A DNA stretch of 64,000 nucleotides, taken from contig JAPMOS010000037.1 in assembly GCA_027972325.1 (NCBI GenBank), positions 186,001 to 250,000 of the forward strand, given 5' to 3'. Every line of letters starts with the position of its first letter. Positions within the stretch are counted from its first letter, which is position 1. Source of the stretch: Paratrimastix pyriformis (Eukaryota > Preaxostyla > Paratrimastigidae). Below the pieces are notes generated by a model. It had not been told where the DNA came from and did not search any database. It was given only the letters and a program-made list of their open reading frames with translations. Below are positions 31,399 to 41,950 of this stretch, piece by piece. A program made the translations under genes and the position numbers.

Positions 31399-34300
31399 TC
31401 AGTCGTCGCACGAGCAGCAACCCTTCTTGACGGGCGCCGGGGCGGGTGCCGGGGCGGGGGCGGGGGCGCCCCGACCGCGACCGCGTCCCCGACCGGCACC
31501 CCCCCTGGCGCCGCCCCGGCCGCCCCGCCCAGCGGCCAGCCGTGCCCGCTTGGCCACCAGCTTCCGGTCGTGGCGGCCCGAGCTCACCAGCGGCGGGTCG
31601 CCCGGCTTGTGCCTGCCCCGGATGTCAAAGAGGCCCTCAGGTCAGACGGGCCGGGCGGGGGGCTGCGGCTCTGGGGGGGCTGGCTGGGGGCTGGCTGGCT
31701 GGGGGCTGGCTGGCTGGGGGCTGGCTGGCTGGGGGCTGGCTGGCTGGGGGCTGGGGACGGACCAGTGGTTGTATCCGTGTTCGAGGCGGCGGGCCCACTC
31801 GGCCCAGGGGAGGAGCTGGTGGTGGTGCTCGAGGAGCAGGTTGCAGTGGCGCCGGTTGGGCGACCACAGGTGGAAGCGCACCGACGGGTCCTTGTGCTTG
31901 TCGGCCACCAGGCGCACCCCGGCCAGCTGGCCCGTCAGCAGCATGTCCAGCTTGGCCACAAAGTGCGGCACCGGCCGGCCGGCCTGCTCGAGGGCGCGGA
32001 CGAAGGCCATCGCGTTGCTGCCGAAGAGGCTCCCCATCAGCGCCCCCGCGGCCTGCCCCCCAACCCCACAGCCCACCCCACACCGCCATGCGAGCCCAGC
32101 CCCCCGGTGATGATGATGATGATGAGCCGACACCCTCGGTGGGAGAGGGGACGGATGGGACGGATGGGAGGGAGGATGGGGGGGGCGGGGGGGGGGGGGG
32201 GATGGGAGGGATGGGACGGAGGGGCGCGGAGACCTCGGTGATGCTCTCGGTGGAGGCGAAGATGGCCGCCTGGTTGCCGGCCACCAGCTGCTTCTGGGCG
32301 TCGATGGCCTACAGCGCGGGGGCCGGGGCAAGGCCGGGGGCACGCCGAGCCAGACGTGAGTTGGAGCAAGGCAGGGCAAAAGGCAAAAGGCAAAAGACAA
32401 AGAGCATGGCGGCGGTGGGCATGGCGGCGGCGGGCATGGCGGCGGACCTCGGTGACGCGGCGGGCGCGGTCCTCGCGGCAGATGCGGACGGCGAACTGCT
32501 TGAGGTAGGCCTGGGCCTCGGCCCGGACGAAGGGGTTGATCACCCGGCCGGCCGCACAGGCCTCACGCCGGTCTGCGTTCTTCTTGTGCAGGCAGTTCTG
32601 CACCCCCAGGGCCAGCACGCAGGTCCCGTTGATGGCCGTCTCGCCCCGGGGCGACGCAGCGGCCGGGGCAGCGGTAGCGGCCGCCTCGGGGGCTCCGTCG
32701 GCAGCGGGGACGGGGAGGCCGTCCTGGTGGATGGGGGCAGCAGGGAGATGGGCCGGTCGCACGGGACGGCGGGGCGGGGCACCGGGCGATGGCATGAGGT
32801 GTGGCGATGGCATGAGGGGGGGCGATGGCATGAGGGGGGCGATGGCATGAGGGGGCGATGGCATGAGGGGGGCGATGGCATGAGGGGGCGATGGCATGAG
32901 GGGGGCGATGGCATGAGGGGGCGATGGCATGAGGGGGCGATGGCATGAGGGGGCGGTGGCATGTGGGGGGCGATGGCATGAGGGGCCATGGCGGACCGGG
33001 GCGTCGTAGTTGGTGAGGGACGGGTGGACGGTGACGGTCTCGCCCCCGTCAGGCAGCACCCGCAGGATGTGCTGCGGCCCCAGCCCGCCCGCCCGCCCGT
33101 CAATGGGTGAGCCATAACGAGGGACGGGGAGCCTCTGCCACAACCCACCCCCTCCCTCTCATCCCCGGATGGGCATGGACATGGGGCAGAGGCATGGACG
33201 AGGGCACGGGCAGGGGCAGCCTGGTGCGGACGAGGATGGGCATGGCGCGCTGGTAGATCTTGTGGGTCTCGACCAGGAAGGTGCGGCAGGCGGGGTTGTC
33301 GCGGCCCAGGGCGGGCTGAGCGTCCTCGCACCGCGGGAAGAGGCTCTCGTCCACCAGGCTCGCCCCTGCCCGCCCCGGCCCAGGAACCGATGCACGTCAT
33401 GTCCCCAACCCAATGAGGCAGCCGCTCCGCAGACATGCGATGGCCCGGCAGGGAGGGGGGGGGGGGCGGACCGGGCGCCTGCTTCTTGGCCTCGGCGGCG
33501 GCGGGTGCGGCGGGTGCATCGCTGGCGGCTGGGGCGGCTGGGGCGGCCACGGCTGCTGCAGTTGCGGGGGTGGCCGTGGCCGTGGCTGCCGCTGCCGCTG
33601 CCGGGCCGAGGGCCTCGAGGGCCTGCTGGTAGAGCTGCTCGTAGAGCGAGACGGTGATCGTGTGGGGCCGGAGGGCCGCCTTGACGGCCTCCACGTAGGC
33701 GTCGTTGGCGGCGGCCGTGTCGACCTGCAGGATCTCCGCCAGCTGCTCGTCGGCCAGCTCGCGCCCCTCCAGGCGGCGCATCTCCTCCTCGACCAACGGG
33801 AAGACAAGCCCCCGCGGGTTCAGGGCGGGCAGGTCACCCGCACCAACGGGAAGAGCAAGCCCCGCGGGTTCAGGGGGCGGCACCCAAGCCGGGGGCAGCG
33901 GGCTGGGGGCGGCGGGCTGGGGGCGGCGGGCTGGGGGCAGCGGGCTGGGGGCAGCGGGCTGGGGGCAGCGGGCTGGGGGCAGCGGGCTGGGGGCAGCGGG
34001 CTGGGGGCAGCGGGCTGGGGGCAGCGGGCTGGGGGCAGCGGGCTGGGCTGGGCGGACGTGCATCAGGAAGAGCGGGCTGGAGGGATCAGGTCCTTGGTGC
34101 GGGCGGCCGGGTCGGTGGGGTAGCGGGCCATCAGGGGGGCCACCTCCTCCTTGATGGAGGGCGTCTCGCGGTAGACGGCCATGCAGGTCTCCAGCACCAG
34201 CCCGTGGAGGCGCTGGTGCCACTCGGTGGGCCGCTCGGCCAGCAGCTGGCTCACGTGGGCCAGCACCAGGAAGGGGATCGTCTGCACGAGCCCAGCCGCG

Positions 34301-37178
34301 GGGACCCCCAAGAGAGCCAGCGAGAGCCAGAGAGCGAGGCACCCAGAGGGCCCAAGACGAACACCGTGAGCCGCGGAGCGGAGCAGGCGGAGGCCGGTGG
34401 GAGGGAGGGCCGGTGGGAGGGAGGGCCGGTGGGAGGGAGGGCCGGTGGGAGGGAGGGCGGGCCGGGGCGCGGACCTTGACCTGGGCGTAGGTGTATCCGA
34501 GGACGTCCAGGGTGCACATCCACCCGAAGAGGGCCTTCATCTTGTCCCGGGCCACCGACCAGTGCTCGGGGCAGATGAACAGCGGCAGGGCCCCGCTGAT
34601 GGGCTCCCGGGACTCTGCCCACCATCATATGATGCCCACCATCATATGACATGACCCCACAGCAGTCTCGTCAGCTCGGCCGGCTCTGAGCGGGGGGGGA
34701 GGCGGCGGGGGGGGGGGGGGGGTGTGGGCCGGCGGGGCGGACCGCCGACGAGGATGCTGCCCTGCTCGGACCGGACGAAGCCGCCGTGTGCGTGCTCGTT
34801 GCGCTCGACCGAGTAGAGCACGCTGTCCAGGAAGCTCTCCACGCTGACGAAGGTCGCAGAGACGGCTGCCGGGGGTGGGCCACAGGAGGCCGCAGGGTCA
34901 GCATACGACGCGACGGGGGCACAGGAGGGAGGCCGCAGGGTCAGCAGACGACGCGACGGGGGGTTGGGGGTTAGCGGGCAGGTGGGGGCCGGGCGCGGAC
35001 CCTTGATGGTGAGCTGGCTGGGGTCGGCGATGCAGGCCTGCGAGCGGCCGATGTCGAGGCCGATGCAGAGGGCGTCCCCGTCGAGGACCGCGTCGCGCCA
35101 GTTGAGGCAGCTCATGATGCAGGGCCCCACTGCCCCGCCCCGCCCCACGCGCACAGGCGCACCCACCACCCACGGACATGACGGGACGGTCAAGCGGGGT
35201 AGCGGTCGGCCGATGGGGCTGAGCGGGTGCCGGGGCAGCGGCGTGCCAGGGCCGGGCGGGGTGGCGGGGCGGGTGGCGTGCGGGCAGACCGATGCCCTTC
35301 TCGGGGTCTGCGGGGGTGCCCGCGTAGCGGTCGAGGGCTGCCCGGTCGGCGCGGAGCTGGTCGACCCGGAGGGCGAGGCGGCTGTCGATCTGGTTGAAGA
35401 GCTCCACGTTGGCGTCGACCCGCTTGTCGAGCTTCTTCTGGAGGCCCTGCTTGATGGAGCGCCGCGAGGAGAGGGCGTTGACCTTGGCCACCTTGTCGTT
35501 GTTCAGCCCGGCCGCCTTGATCTCGGCCAGCAGGCCGTTCAGCTCGCGCACGAAGGACTTGACCTCCTGCCACTTGGGCATGAGCTGCTTTCGGTGGAGC
35601 GACATCAGCTTGCCGATGTCCCGCTGGACCCCCTCCAGGGCCGCGTCCCCCTCCAGCAGGCGCCGGGTCAGCAGGGCCATGTCCGGCACGGCGCCTGCAC
35701 GCGCCCCCCGCAGCCCCCCCCCCCCCCCCCCCCCCCCCGGTCACCAGCCAGCACACGGGTCGGGTGGTGAGGTGGTGCGAGGCGCTTCCAACGGGCCCCA
35801 GAAGGGACGCCCAGCAGCATCCGGGTGGCCGTGGAGGGTCGTGGAGGGTCGTGGAGGGTCGTGGAGGGTCGTGGAGGGTCGTGGAGGGTCGTGGAGGGTC
35901 GTGGAGGGTCGTGGAGCGGGAGGGCGGACCGCCTCGGCGGCGTGGGTGATCTCGCCCGAGACGCCGCGGCTGAGCTCGGCCACGATGCCCTCCATGCGGA
36001 CGGTGATGGCCAGCTTGGGGGGCACCTCGGGGCACACCATCGCCCCCAGGGGCCGCCGCAGGACCCCGCCCGTCGCCTCTGGGGGGCAGCACAGGCAGAG
36101 CCGAGCAGCGCAGGCCAGAGGCAGGGAAGCGGTTGGCGGATGTCGGCGGATGGCGGCGATGGCGGGATGTGGGGGGTCAGGTGAGGGAGTGTGATGGGAT
36201 GCGAGTGTGGGTGGGCGTGAGGGTGGATGTGTGGCGGGGCGTGTGCGTGGGAGTGGCTGGCGGACGGGGCTCCTCCACGTCGAGGCCCTGGGCCTGGGCG
36301 AGCGAGTCGACGAAGACCAGGCGGCCCTCAGCGCCCAGGTCGACAGACGGCAGCACCGCCGTGCCCGAGAGGAACCGCTGCTGGCCCGAGGTGTCCGACC
36401 CGATCAGGGCCGAGACCGTCCCCACGGCCGGCCCGATCTCGGCCGCCGAGGAGACGTACCTGCCGTCGTGCGGTGGGGCGCCCGCCCCCGGCGAGGTGAG
36501 CAAGCGGCCCGGGCCGGAGGACCCTGCAAAAAGACAGACTGGAATGTGCCCTGGACCGAGCCGACGTTGACCAGCTTGTTCAGGAGCACCGTGTCGTGGT
36601 CGGCAGTGAACCCGATCGCGTGCACGCGGCACGAGCGGACCCGGGCAAGGGCATCCCGGAGTTGGTCAAAGGCGGCGCTCACGGCCCCGGGCTGGTTGCA
36701 CGTCTCCTGGCCATCCGTAAAGAAAACAATGTGGTACTCGCCCTCCGGAACGACAACGTCATGCCGCAAAGACTCGAACGTCTGGGGATCCGGCGCCGCA
36801 TAGAATGATGAATGGGAAGCAAAAGAAACAAGGGACCTTCACAAAATTAGTCTGCCCACGAGCAGGCTCGGTCACAGCAAAGTCTGGAGAGTTGACCTCG
36901 AAACGCATGACCTCCTTGTTGTACAACATGAGAGTGCATGACAGGCAGCCAGCGAAATTATCCTTCACCAGTTGGGTCACGCCAGCGCATGCCTGGGTAT
37001 AGGCCGAGCCCGACATGGATCCAGAACGATCCAGGCAAATGATGACGCGCTTGGTGGCAGCGGCAGCGATAATCTCGGAGGCCGGCCGTGCGGGGAGAAA
37101 AACAGCAATCTTGCCCCCTTCGAGCTGGAAGATCTTGGGGGTTCGGTCAACGGCTTCATCAGGCTTTCGGTCCTCCAT
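31399..37178 (-). CDS. von Willebrand factor A domain protein with helical C-terminal region
   Basis: Function unknown; the vWA fold binds a divalent metal at its MIDAS site. The start at 37178 reads MEDRKPDEAVDRTPKIFQ. ICLDRSGSMSGSAYTQA carries the MIDAS DxSGS. After a GTCCCT donor the domain continues TFESLRHDVVVPEG and HIVFFTDGQETCNQP, then RSCRVHAIGFTADHD. Then come a beta-rich stretch (GTAVLPSVDLG), a helical stretch (RDIGKLMSLHRKQLMPKWQE and SIKQGLQKKLDKRVD), CLNWRDAVLDGDALCIGLDI, and DSVLYSVERNEHAHGGF, a layout I associate with an uncharacterised protist vWA family. The end is basic, then Gly/Arg and Pro/Ala repeats, closing with VKKGCCSCDD, possibly lipidated. Donors are mostly GTCCGC. 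Introns hold 17-, 14-, 17- and 10-bp repeats. Confidence 0.8.
31673..31756. repeat. 15-bp GGCTGGCTGGGGGCT repeat in vWA-gene intron
   Basis: About five copies between exons near the 3' end of the vWA gene. Confidence 0.85.
32793..32985. repeat. 17-bp GCGATGGCATGAGGGGG repeat in vWA-gene intron
   Basis: About eleven copies with 1-2-bp length changes. Confidence 0.9.
33887..34050. repeat. 14-bp GGGGGCAGCGGGCT repeat in vWA-gene intron
   Basis: About eleven near-perfect copies. Confidence 0.9.
34397..34462. repeat. 17-bp GCCGGTGGGAGGGAGGG repeat in vWA-gene intron
   Basis: Four copies just before the donor end of an intron. Confidence 0.85.
35707..35915. repeat. C run and 10-bp TCGTGGAGGG repeat in vWA-gene introns
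   Basis: A run of about 28 C (35709-35737) and, at 35826-35915, nine TCGTGGAGGG units. Confidence 0.9.
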
Positions 37179-37340
37179 TTTTGTGTCCAACCACAAAAAA
37201 CGAGCGGCAAACAATCGAGGATTGCTTCGTGCTCCCAGGGCCAGGATCGGTGGTTAGCCTGTTGCAGGCCCAGAACTAAACCCTTCATACATTTGTTCTT
37301 CGCAATTTTGGCCCTTTTTTCCTTACGTTTTCAATGGGAG

Positions 37341-38218
37341 TTACGCGCCCACGCCTGCCTCGCTGGGTTGCGTGCGATGTTGACTTTCACCAGCAGCTCC
37401 TGAGTGTGTCTCCTCGTTCGATGGACGTGTTTCATTCGATATATCGCCCAATTGCCAGTGCCCAGGTTGAGATTTTCTCTTCTGAGGTGAACCTTTGCCT
37501 GCTGATGGCGGGTACAAAATGCCACTTTCCACAGCAGGGTGACCGCCAGTGTCCTTGCGCGCCATGGGGCTGTGCGGGCTGTGCGGCGTGAAGGGAGTCA
37601 CAGAAACGTCTGCTTTCGGCGGTGGGAGCCGTTCAGCACGCTTCGGCTCGGTTTCAGTCAAGGGGCTTGGAGCAGGACTCGGCGGGGTGGGCGAGATGGT
37701 TCTGGGGCTGGGGCTCGTACCCTCTGGGCTCTTTGACGGAGTCGGCCCAGGTACTTCGGTAATCGGGGAGGGCCTCGGACTCGGACTGGAGGGTGAAACC
37801 GGCGAATCGGGGGGTGCCCAGGCCACCTCATTTTCTCCTGTCTCGAATACCTCCTGTTCGCCCCGCCGAGCTGATCGAATGCCCGTTGATATTCCGTGCA
37901 TACATTTTCCCCAGACCTTCTCCTTCAGTTACTGAACCAAGACGATCCTCCGCACTCGAAGCAGGGAACAAAGAGTCCTGCCGATTCGAAAGGTGTGTAA
38001 ATACTTCAAAGTGAATGAAAGCTACGGACCCACGCAAAAGACATGATCGGAAGCAATACAATGAGGGGAGACTTGAGAACAGATGACGTCAACGACAGTC
38101 CGCGGAAGATCGTATCAAGCGCCCTTGACCCAAGCAAGATCAATCCAATCCAGCTGAGGATTCGTGTAGTCAGAGAGAATCTCTTAAACGGAGCCGTCGT
38201 GCGACCGTGGCCATACAT
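37341..38218 (-). CDS. Small membrane protein with Pro/Ser-rich tail
   Basis: No family recognised. Three exons, 38218-38030, 37977-37917 and 37870-37341, close in frame to 259 residues, with GTCCGT and GTCTGG donors. The start MYGHGRTTAPFKRF is followed by two hydrophobic stretches (ILSWIGLILLGSRAL and SPLIVLLPIMSFAW), so one hairpin or two spans are likely. The rest is acidic, then rich in Pro, Ser and Thr (SPVSPSSPSPRPSP and the like) and ends AGVGA. Its stop lies 162 bp from the vWA start, and its own start is 95 bp from the Ras-like gene on the other strand. Confidence 0.7.
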
Positions 38219-38313
38219 TGCCGTCGTGGGGTGGTGGAGGATTTTTTTCCGAGAAGTTGAGCGAAAGGACCAATCTTGGGATTCCGGCGGACGATGGGCA
38301 TCCACCCGGGCTC

Positions 38314-40580
38314 ATGAACGCCGCCGGCGAAGGAAAAAACAAAGTGCGCCTCTGCTTCCCTCGAACTGGTCCTGCGAATAAAAGTTGTCCTATTGGGAGG
38401 TCCGCATGTTGCGAGAGAACGACATTCTTTTTTCACACTCAGAGCAGAAACGGGTGTAGGAAAGTCCATGATTGTCGAAAGATGGGTCAATGGGCGATTT
38501 GCAACAGACACCGTTTTCGGACCATCTGCCGCCCTGAAATCCGTTCCTGTGGGCGAAGAGAATGTTGAAATAGAACTCTGGGTCTGTTTCTTGGCGTCGT
38601 CTTAATAATCTGACATCTTCCAAAAAAGGATACCATGGGACAGGAAACGTACGCCTCCGCATTTCCAGCGGCCTTCTTCCACAACACAAACCTGGCCATC
38701 TTAGTGTTTGGTCCGTTTGCCTTGCTCTCTCCCCATAGTGGAAGAAAAATCATATCAAACGTGTGGGACGGGATGACACGGGAATGAAGGGGAAAGGGGG
38801 AAAGGGGGAAAGGGAGATACTGAAGGTAGCAGCGACAAAAGAATGGAAGAAGGGGGAAGAAACAACAAGCCAAAAGGAGACCCGAGAGCCGACCCGGTTC
38901 AGTTCCAGATCTTGGCTTGGAAGAGAGGAGTATGTGCGCATTCAGCCCATCGTTCACTCTCCAGAGGGCGTCTTGTGGTTCCCCGAGGGGTGGCAGGGAA
39001 GGTGTCTCTTTCTTCCGGCAGGAGCGCCAGAGGGACCGCCATCGAGAGCGCAATATGAGATTGGGGCAGAGGTGGCTTGGCAGCGTCGTGATAGGTCAGC
39101 TCTGGAACAACCGTCTGGTTGTTTTCATTGCCCTGCGCGTCACGGACAACCGGATAAGTTTTAATATTTGCCAGCCAATTTCCATCCACTATAAATTTGA
39201 AGATGATCGGGCCTGGCTGAACATCAATTTCGGAGATCCACATCCCCGCGTGATCATTCTGTGCAAAACGAGAGTCACACAACAGAGCGACCAAACACAA
39301 ACCCAGTGAAGATCGACGAACTTCTTCCAGAAATCGCCACTGTTAGCGAAAAAGGTTCCAGTCACCTGAACACGGGCCGCTTTCCCGGCCCAGGAGAAAG
39401 TGAAGAGAGTCATTGTTTGCCAAATTTCTTTGCGAAGTAGGTCAGCGCATCTCGCATTTTGCGGGTTCTTGCCTCTTTCCGGTATTTTTCCAGATGTGGC
39501 TGACCCGTCCTCCTTGAGTCGTTTGCCCGAATGGGCCAAACTCGTCGAACAGATGAGCGATCTCGAGCCTGTCTTGAACATCCTTGTCGGAGCAAAAGGT
39601 CTGGGAACACTTTGCCACCATCACTCAACCGCCTGCTCTAGCGGACCTCCGATCGCAGCTTCCTCAAGATGTTGGTGGGACATTGTTTAGCACCACAGAA
39701 TTGGTCAGCCTTGTGGAATATCTCTTGGCCAACGTTTTTTGGTAGATTTCTCCAGTGGATGCCGAACGGGTCGCTCGATCTTTGGGCTCGGCATCCTATG
39801 TCGAGTGCTCAGCAAAAGACAATGTCGGTCTGTCATTGTGGGCGCCACCATTTGGTAAATTGCCCAATGCAGGAGTCGACCAACTGTTTCACATGATTGC
39901 CGAGAATGCGGTCAAGATGGCTCGAGAGCCCCTCTTCAGCCCGCAGCAATATGTATTACTGCAGCATCCAGGTGTGGGTGCCGGTGTTGGCACGGAACCT
40001 GGGGCGAGCCCAGTCGGGCCGCCTCCAGTACCAAGCGTCTGTCGTTTGGCTCGCATCATGAAGACGGACCCCGCGATGATTTAGGGCATCCCTTCTGTCT
40101 GGCCACAAATCCCCCCGCCGCCTCCTCCTCCTCAATGGGGGGGCCCTCCCCCAGGCTCACACTACCCTCTCCAACAAGGGGCCACCCCACCAGCTGTGTC
40201 GTCGCAACTTCCCGTCTCTCTCGCCCCCACCCCATTCGCGACGGGGGTTCTCCAAACTACTCCGTTAAATGGAGCAGCACCGGGTCCTGGTATAACTCTG
40301 CAGCCGCCGCCCCTGCCGTTTGGGCAGCTGACCATCCAAACTCCACCACAGCCACCCCCGGCTTTGGGTGATGAAAGCCCCATGATGCTTGAGCACCCTC
40401 CCCCTCCTCCACTGATGGATGGTTTCGAACAACAACGGACCACCCCTCCAGGTCAGTCATCATCTGTGAAAAAAAGTTCATCGTGTTGGCTCCTTTCCAG
40501 AAAGCACCCCCTCGATGATGACTGCCCTGAATGTGCCCCCGTCGGTTCCCAAACGAAAAGAACGCTGCCGTATCATGTAA
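38314..40580 (+). CDS. Ras-like small GTPase with Pro-rich insert and CaaX box
   Basis: Exons 38445-38581, 38629-38710, 39494-39598, 39642-39703, 39746-39827, 39873-40036, 40085-40451 and 40501-40580 follow a first exon ending at 38399; all eight phases match. G1 is LLGAETGVGKS across the first splice. G3 is WDTMGQE (Ala to Met). G4 reads VGAKAD, lacking the usual Asn of NKxD. G5 is ECSAK. After the G domain come about 170 residues rich in Pro, Gln and Gly, then VPKRKERCRIM: a polybasic stretch with a C-terminal CaaX (CRIM), so prenylation and membrane targeting are likely. The start is unsure: ATG 38314 is out of frame with IKVVLLG by one base, perhaps an extra A in a run. Donors: GTCCGC, GTCTGT, GTCCGT, GTCTGG, GTCAGC, GTCTGT, GTCTGT, GTCAGT. 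Confidence 0.88.
38899..39413 (-). CDS. CBM48 (AMPK-beta-type glycogen-binding) protein nested in intron
   Basis: Two exons, 39413-39303 and 39258-38899, with a GTTTGT donor and a 44-nt intron, give 156 residues. The CBM48 pattern is clear: TFSWAGKAARVQVTGTF (beta strands and the W), WISEIDVQPGPIIFKFIVDG, WLANIKTYPVVRDAQGN and NNQTVVPEL. The tail is short and Pro/Arg-rich. It resembles the stand-alone CBM48 proteins of the Mdg1/Crp1 type more than AMPK beta, as no C-terminal complex-forming domain follows. The whole gene lies antisense inside the 783-nt intron (38711-39493) of the Ras-like gene. Confidence 0.85.
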
Positions 40581-40664
40581 ACAGCATGCCTATGATGTGT
40601 GACAGATTTGGTTGTGTCGGGAACCGTTGGGTTTGAAACACGCGTTGGAGGCTTGGATTTCAAA

Positions 40665-41785
40665 ATGCCACAGTTTTACCCGATCGGTTCTGCTGGCCAG
40701 CCTTGGGGGGCAGCCGAGAAGCTTGCTTGGCTGGCGTGCCAGAAGGAGCAGCGCAGTTACCACGATGACGTCCTGGTCGCCATTGAAGATTTGCGTGCCC
40801 TTTGGGATGTTGAACAGTATGCCACTATCACGGGGCCCGCGTATGGTGGAAAGAGCTACCCAATGATGGTTTTGCGGTCTCGCCCTTGGAATGATGACCT
40901 GCCCATCATGCTGGTGACCGGTGGGGTCCACGGCTACGAGACGAGCGGGGTCCACGGTGCCTTGAAGTTTGCCCGGGAGCACGCCACCGAGTATGTTGGC
41001 CGTGCCAACATCATGGTTGTGCCATGTGTGAGCGCGTGGGCCTACGAGCGGATCCACCGCTGGAACCCCGAGGCGATCGACCCCAACCGGAACTTCGTTG
41101 CCGACAGCACCGCCCAGGAGTCGGCTGCCCTGGTGCGGTTGGTGGCCCCGATCCGCGGCCGGGTCCTGATGCACATCGACCTGCAGTCCGTCCCCGCCCA
41201 CCCACCCCCTGGCGCTTGCCCTGCCGCCGGTTGTTCGCCTCGCACCGGCTCACGTTGGCTCCCTTTCGTGACATCGGCGATGGGATGGGCTGGGCTGGGG
41301 TGGGATGGGATGGGCCGACATGGATGGGCTGGGATGGCGGGCGCAGCGAGACCACCGACACGGACGAGAGCGAGTTCGGCCCGGCCAAGGCGGCCCGGGA
41401 CGGGGCGCCCACGTACGAGCGGGGCGTCATCCCGGACGGGTTCTACGTGGTCGGCGACACGGAGAACCCCCAGGGGCTGCCCTTCCAGCAGGCCATCATC
41501 GAGGCCGTCCGGGCCGTGACCCACATCGCGCCCGACGACGGGGCCGGCAAGATCATCGGCTCGCCCGTGGTGGCCCCGGGGGTCATCAACTACCCGCTCC
41601 GCGAGCTGGCCCTCTGCGCCGGCGTGACGGGGGCCCGCTACGCGAGCACCACCGAGGTGTACCCCGACTCGCCCAAGGTCACCAACGAGCTGTGCAACCA
41701 GGCCCAGGTCGCGGCCGTCCGGGCCGCCATCGCGTACGCCCTCGCACACCCCGTCCCCCCCGCCCCCGCCCCGGCCCACCAATGA
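40665..41785 (+). CDS. Zinc carboxypeptidase, M14 family (bacterial-like)
   Basis: Two exons, 40665-41185 and 41347-41785, close in frame to 319 residues. The start MPQFYPIGSAGQPWGAAEKL followed by QRSYHDDVL matches bacterial M14-type metallocarboxypeptidases. Zinc ligands are seen in GGVHGYETSG (HxxE) and, across the splice, IDLHETTDTDE (second His). The likely catalytic Glu is in STTEVYPDSP. No signal peptide or pro-domain is seen, so it is probably cytosolic. The intron (donor GTCCGT, 161 nt) contains short GGGATGGGCTGG repeats. Its start is 84 bp after the Ras-like stop on the same strand. Exon 1 is AT-richer, exon 2 GC-rich. Confidence 0.9.
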
Positions 41786-41950
41786 ACATGAGCCAATTAC
41801 AACAGCGCCCGTCGATGCTGATTTTCTCGCAGCGCAGTGAGGGGAGGAGGAGGAGATGAGGGAAGGAGGAGAAGCGGCGCCCCTGCATGAGGGGGACGAC
41901 TGCAAAGGGACCTCGGAAATACAGGGGGGGGGGGGGGGGGGGGGGGCAGC

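Noticed and set aside
38314-38444. A 16-nt intron (GTCCTG...AAAAG, about 38372-38387) that would put the ATG at 38314 in frame with the GTPase core
   Set aside because: It keeps phase, but it is far shorter than any other intron here (42 nt or more). An extra A in the run near 38330 explains the shift more simply.
39661-39760. A GTGGGA donor near 39676 for a Ras-like intron
   Set aside because: It gives a closed frame, but GTCAGC at 39704 with acceptor TAG at 39745 also closes the frame, keeps more of the expected sequence and matches the donor consensus.
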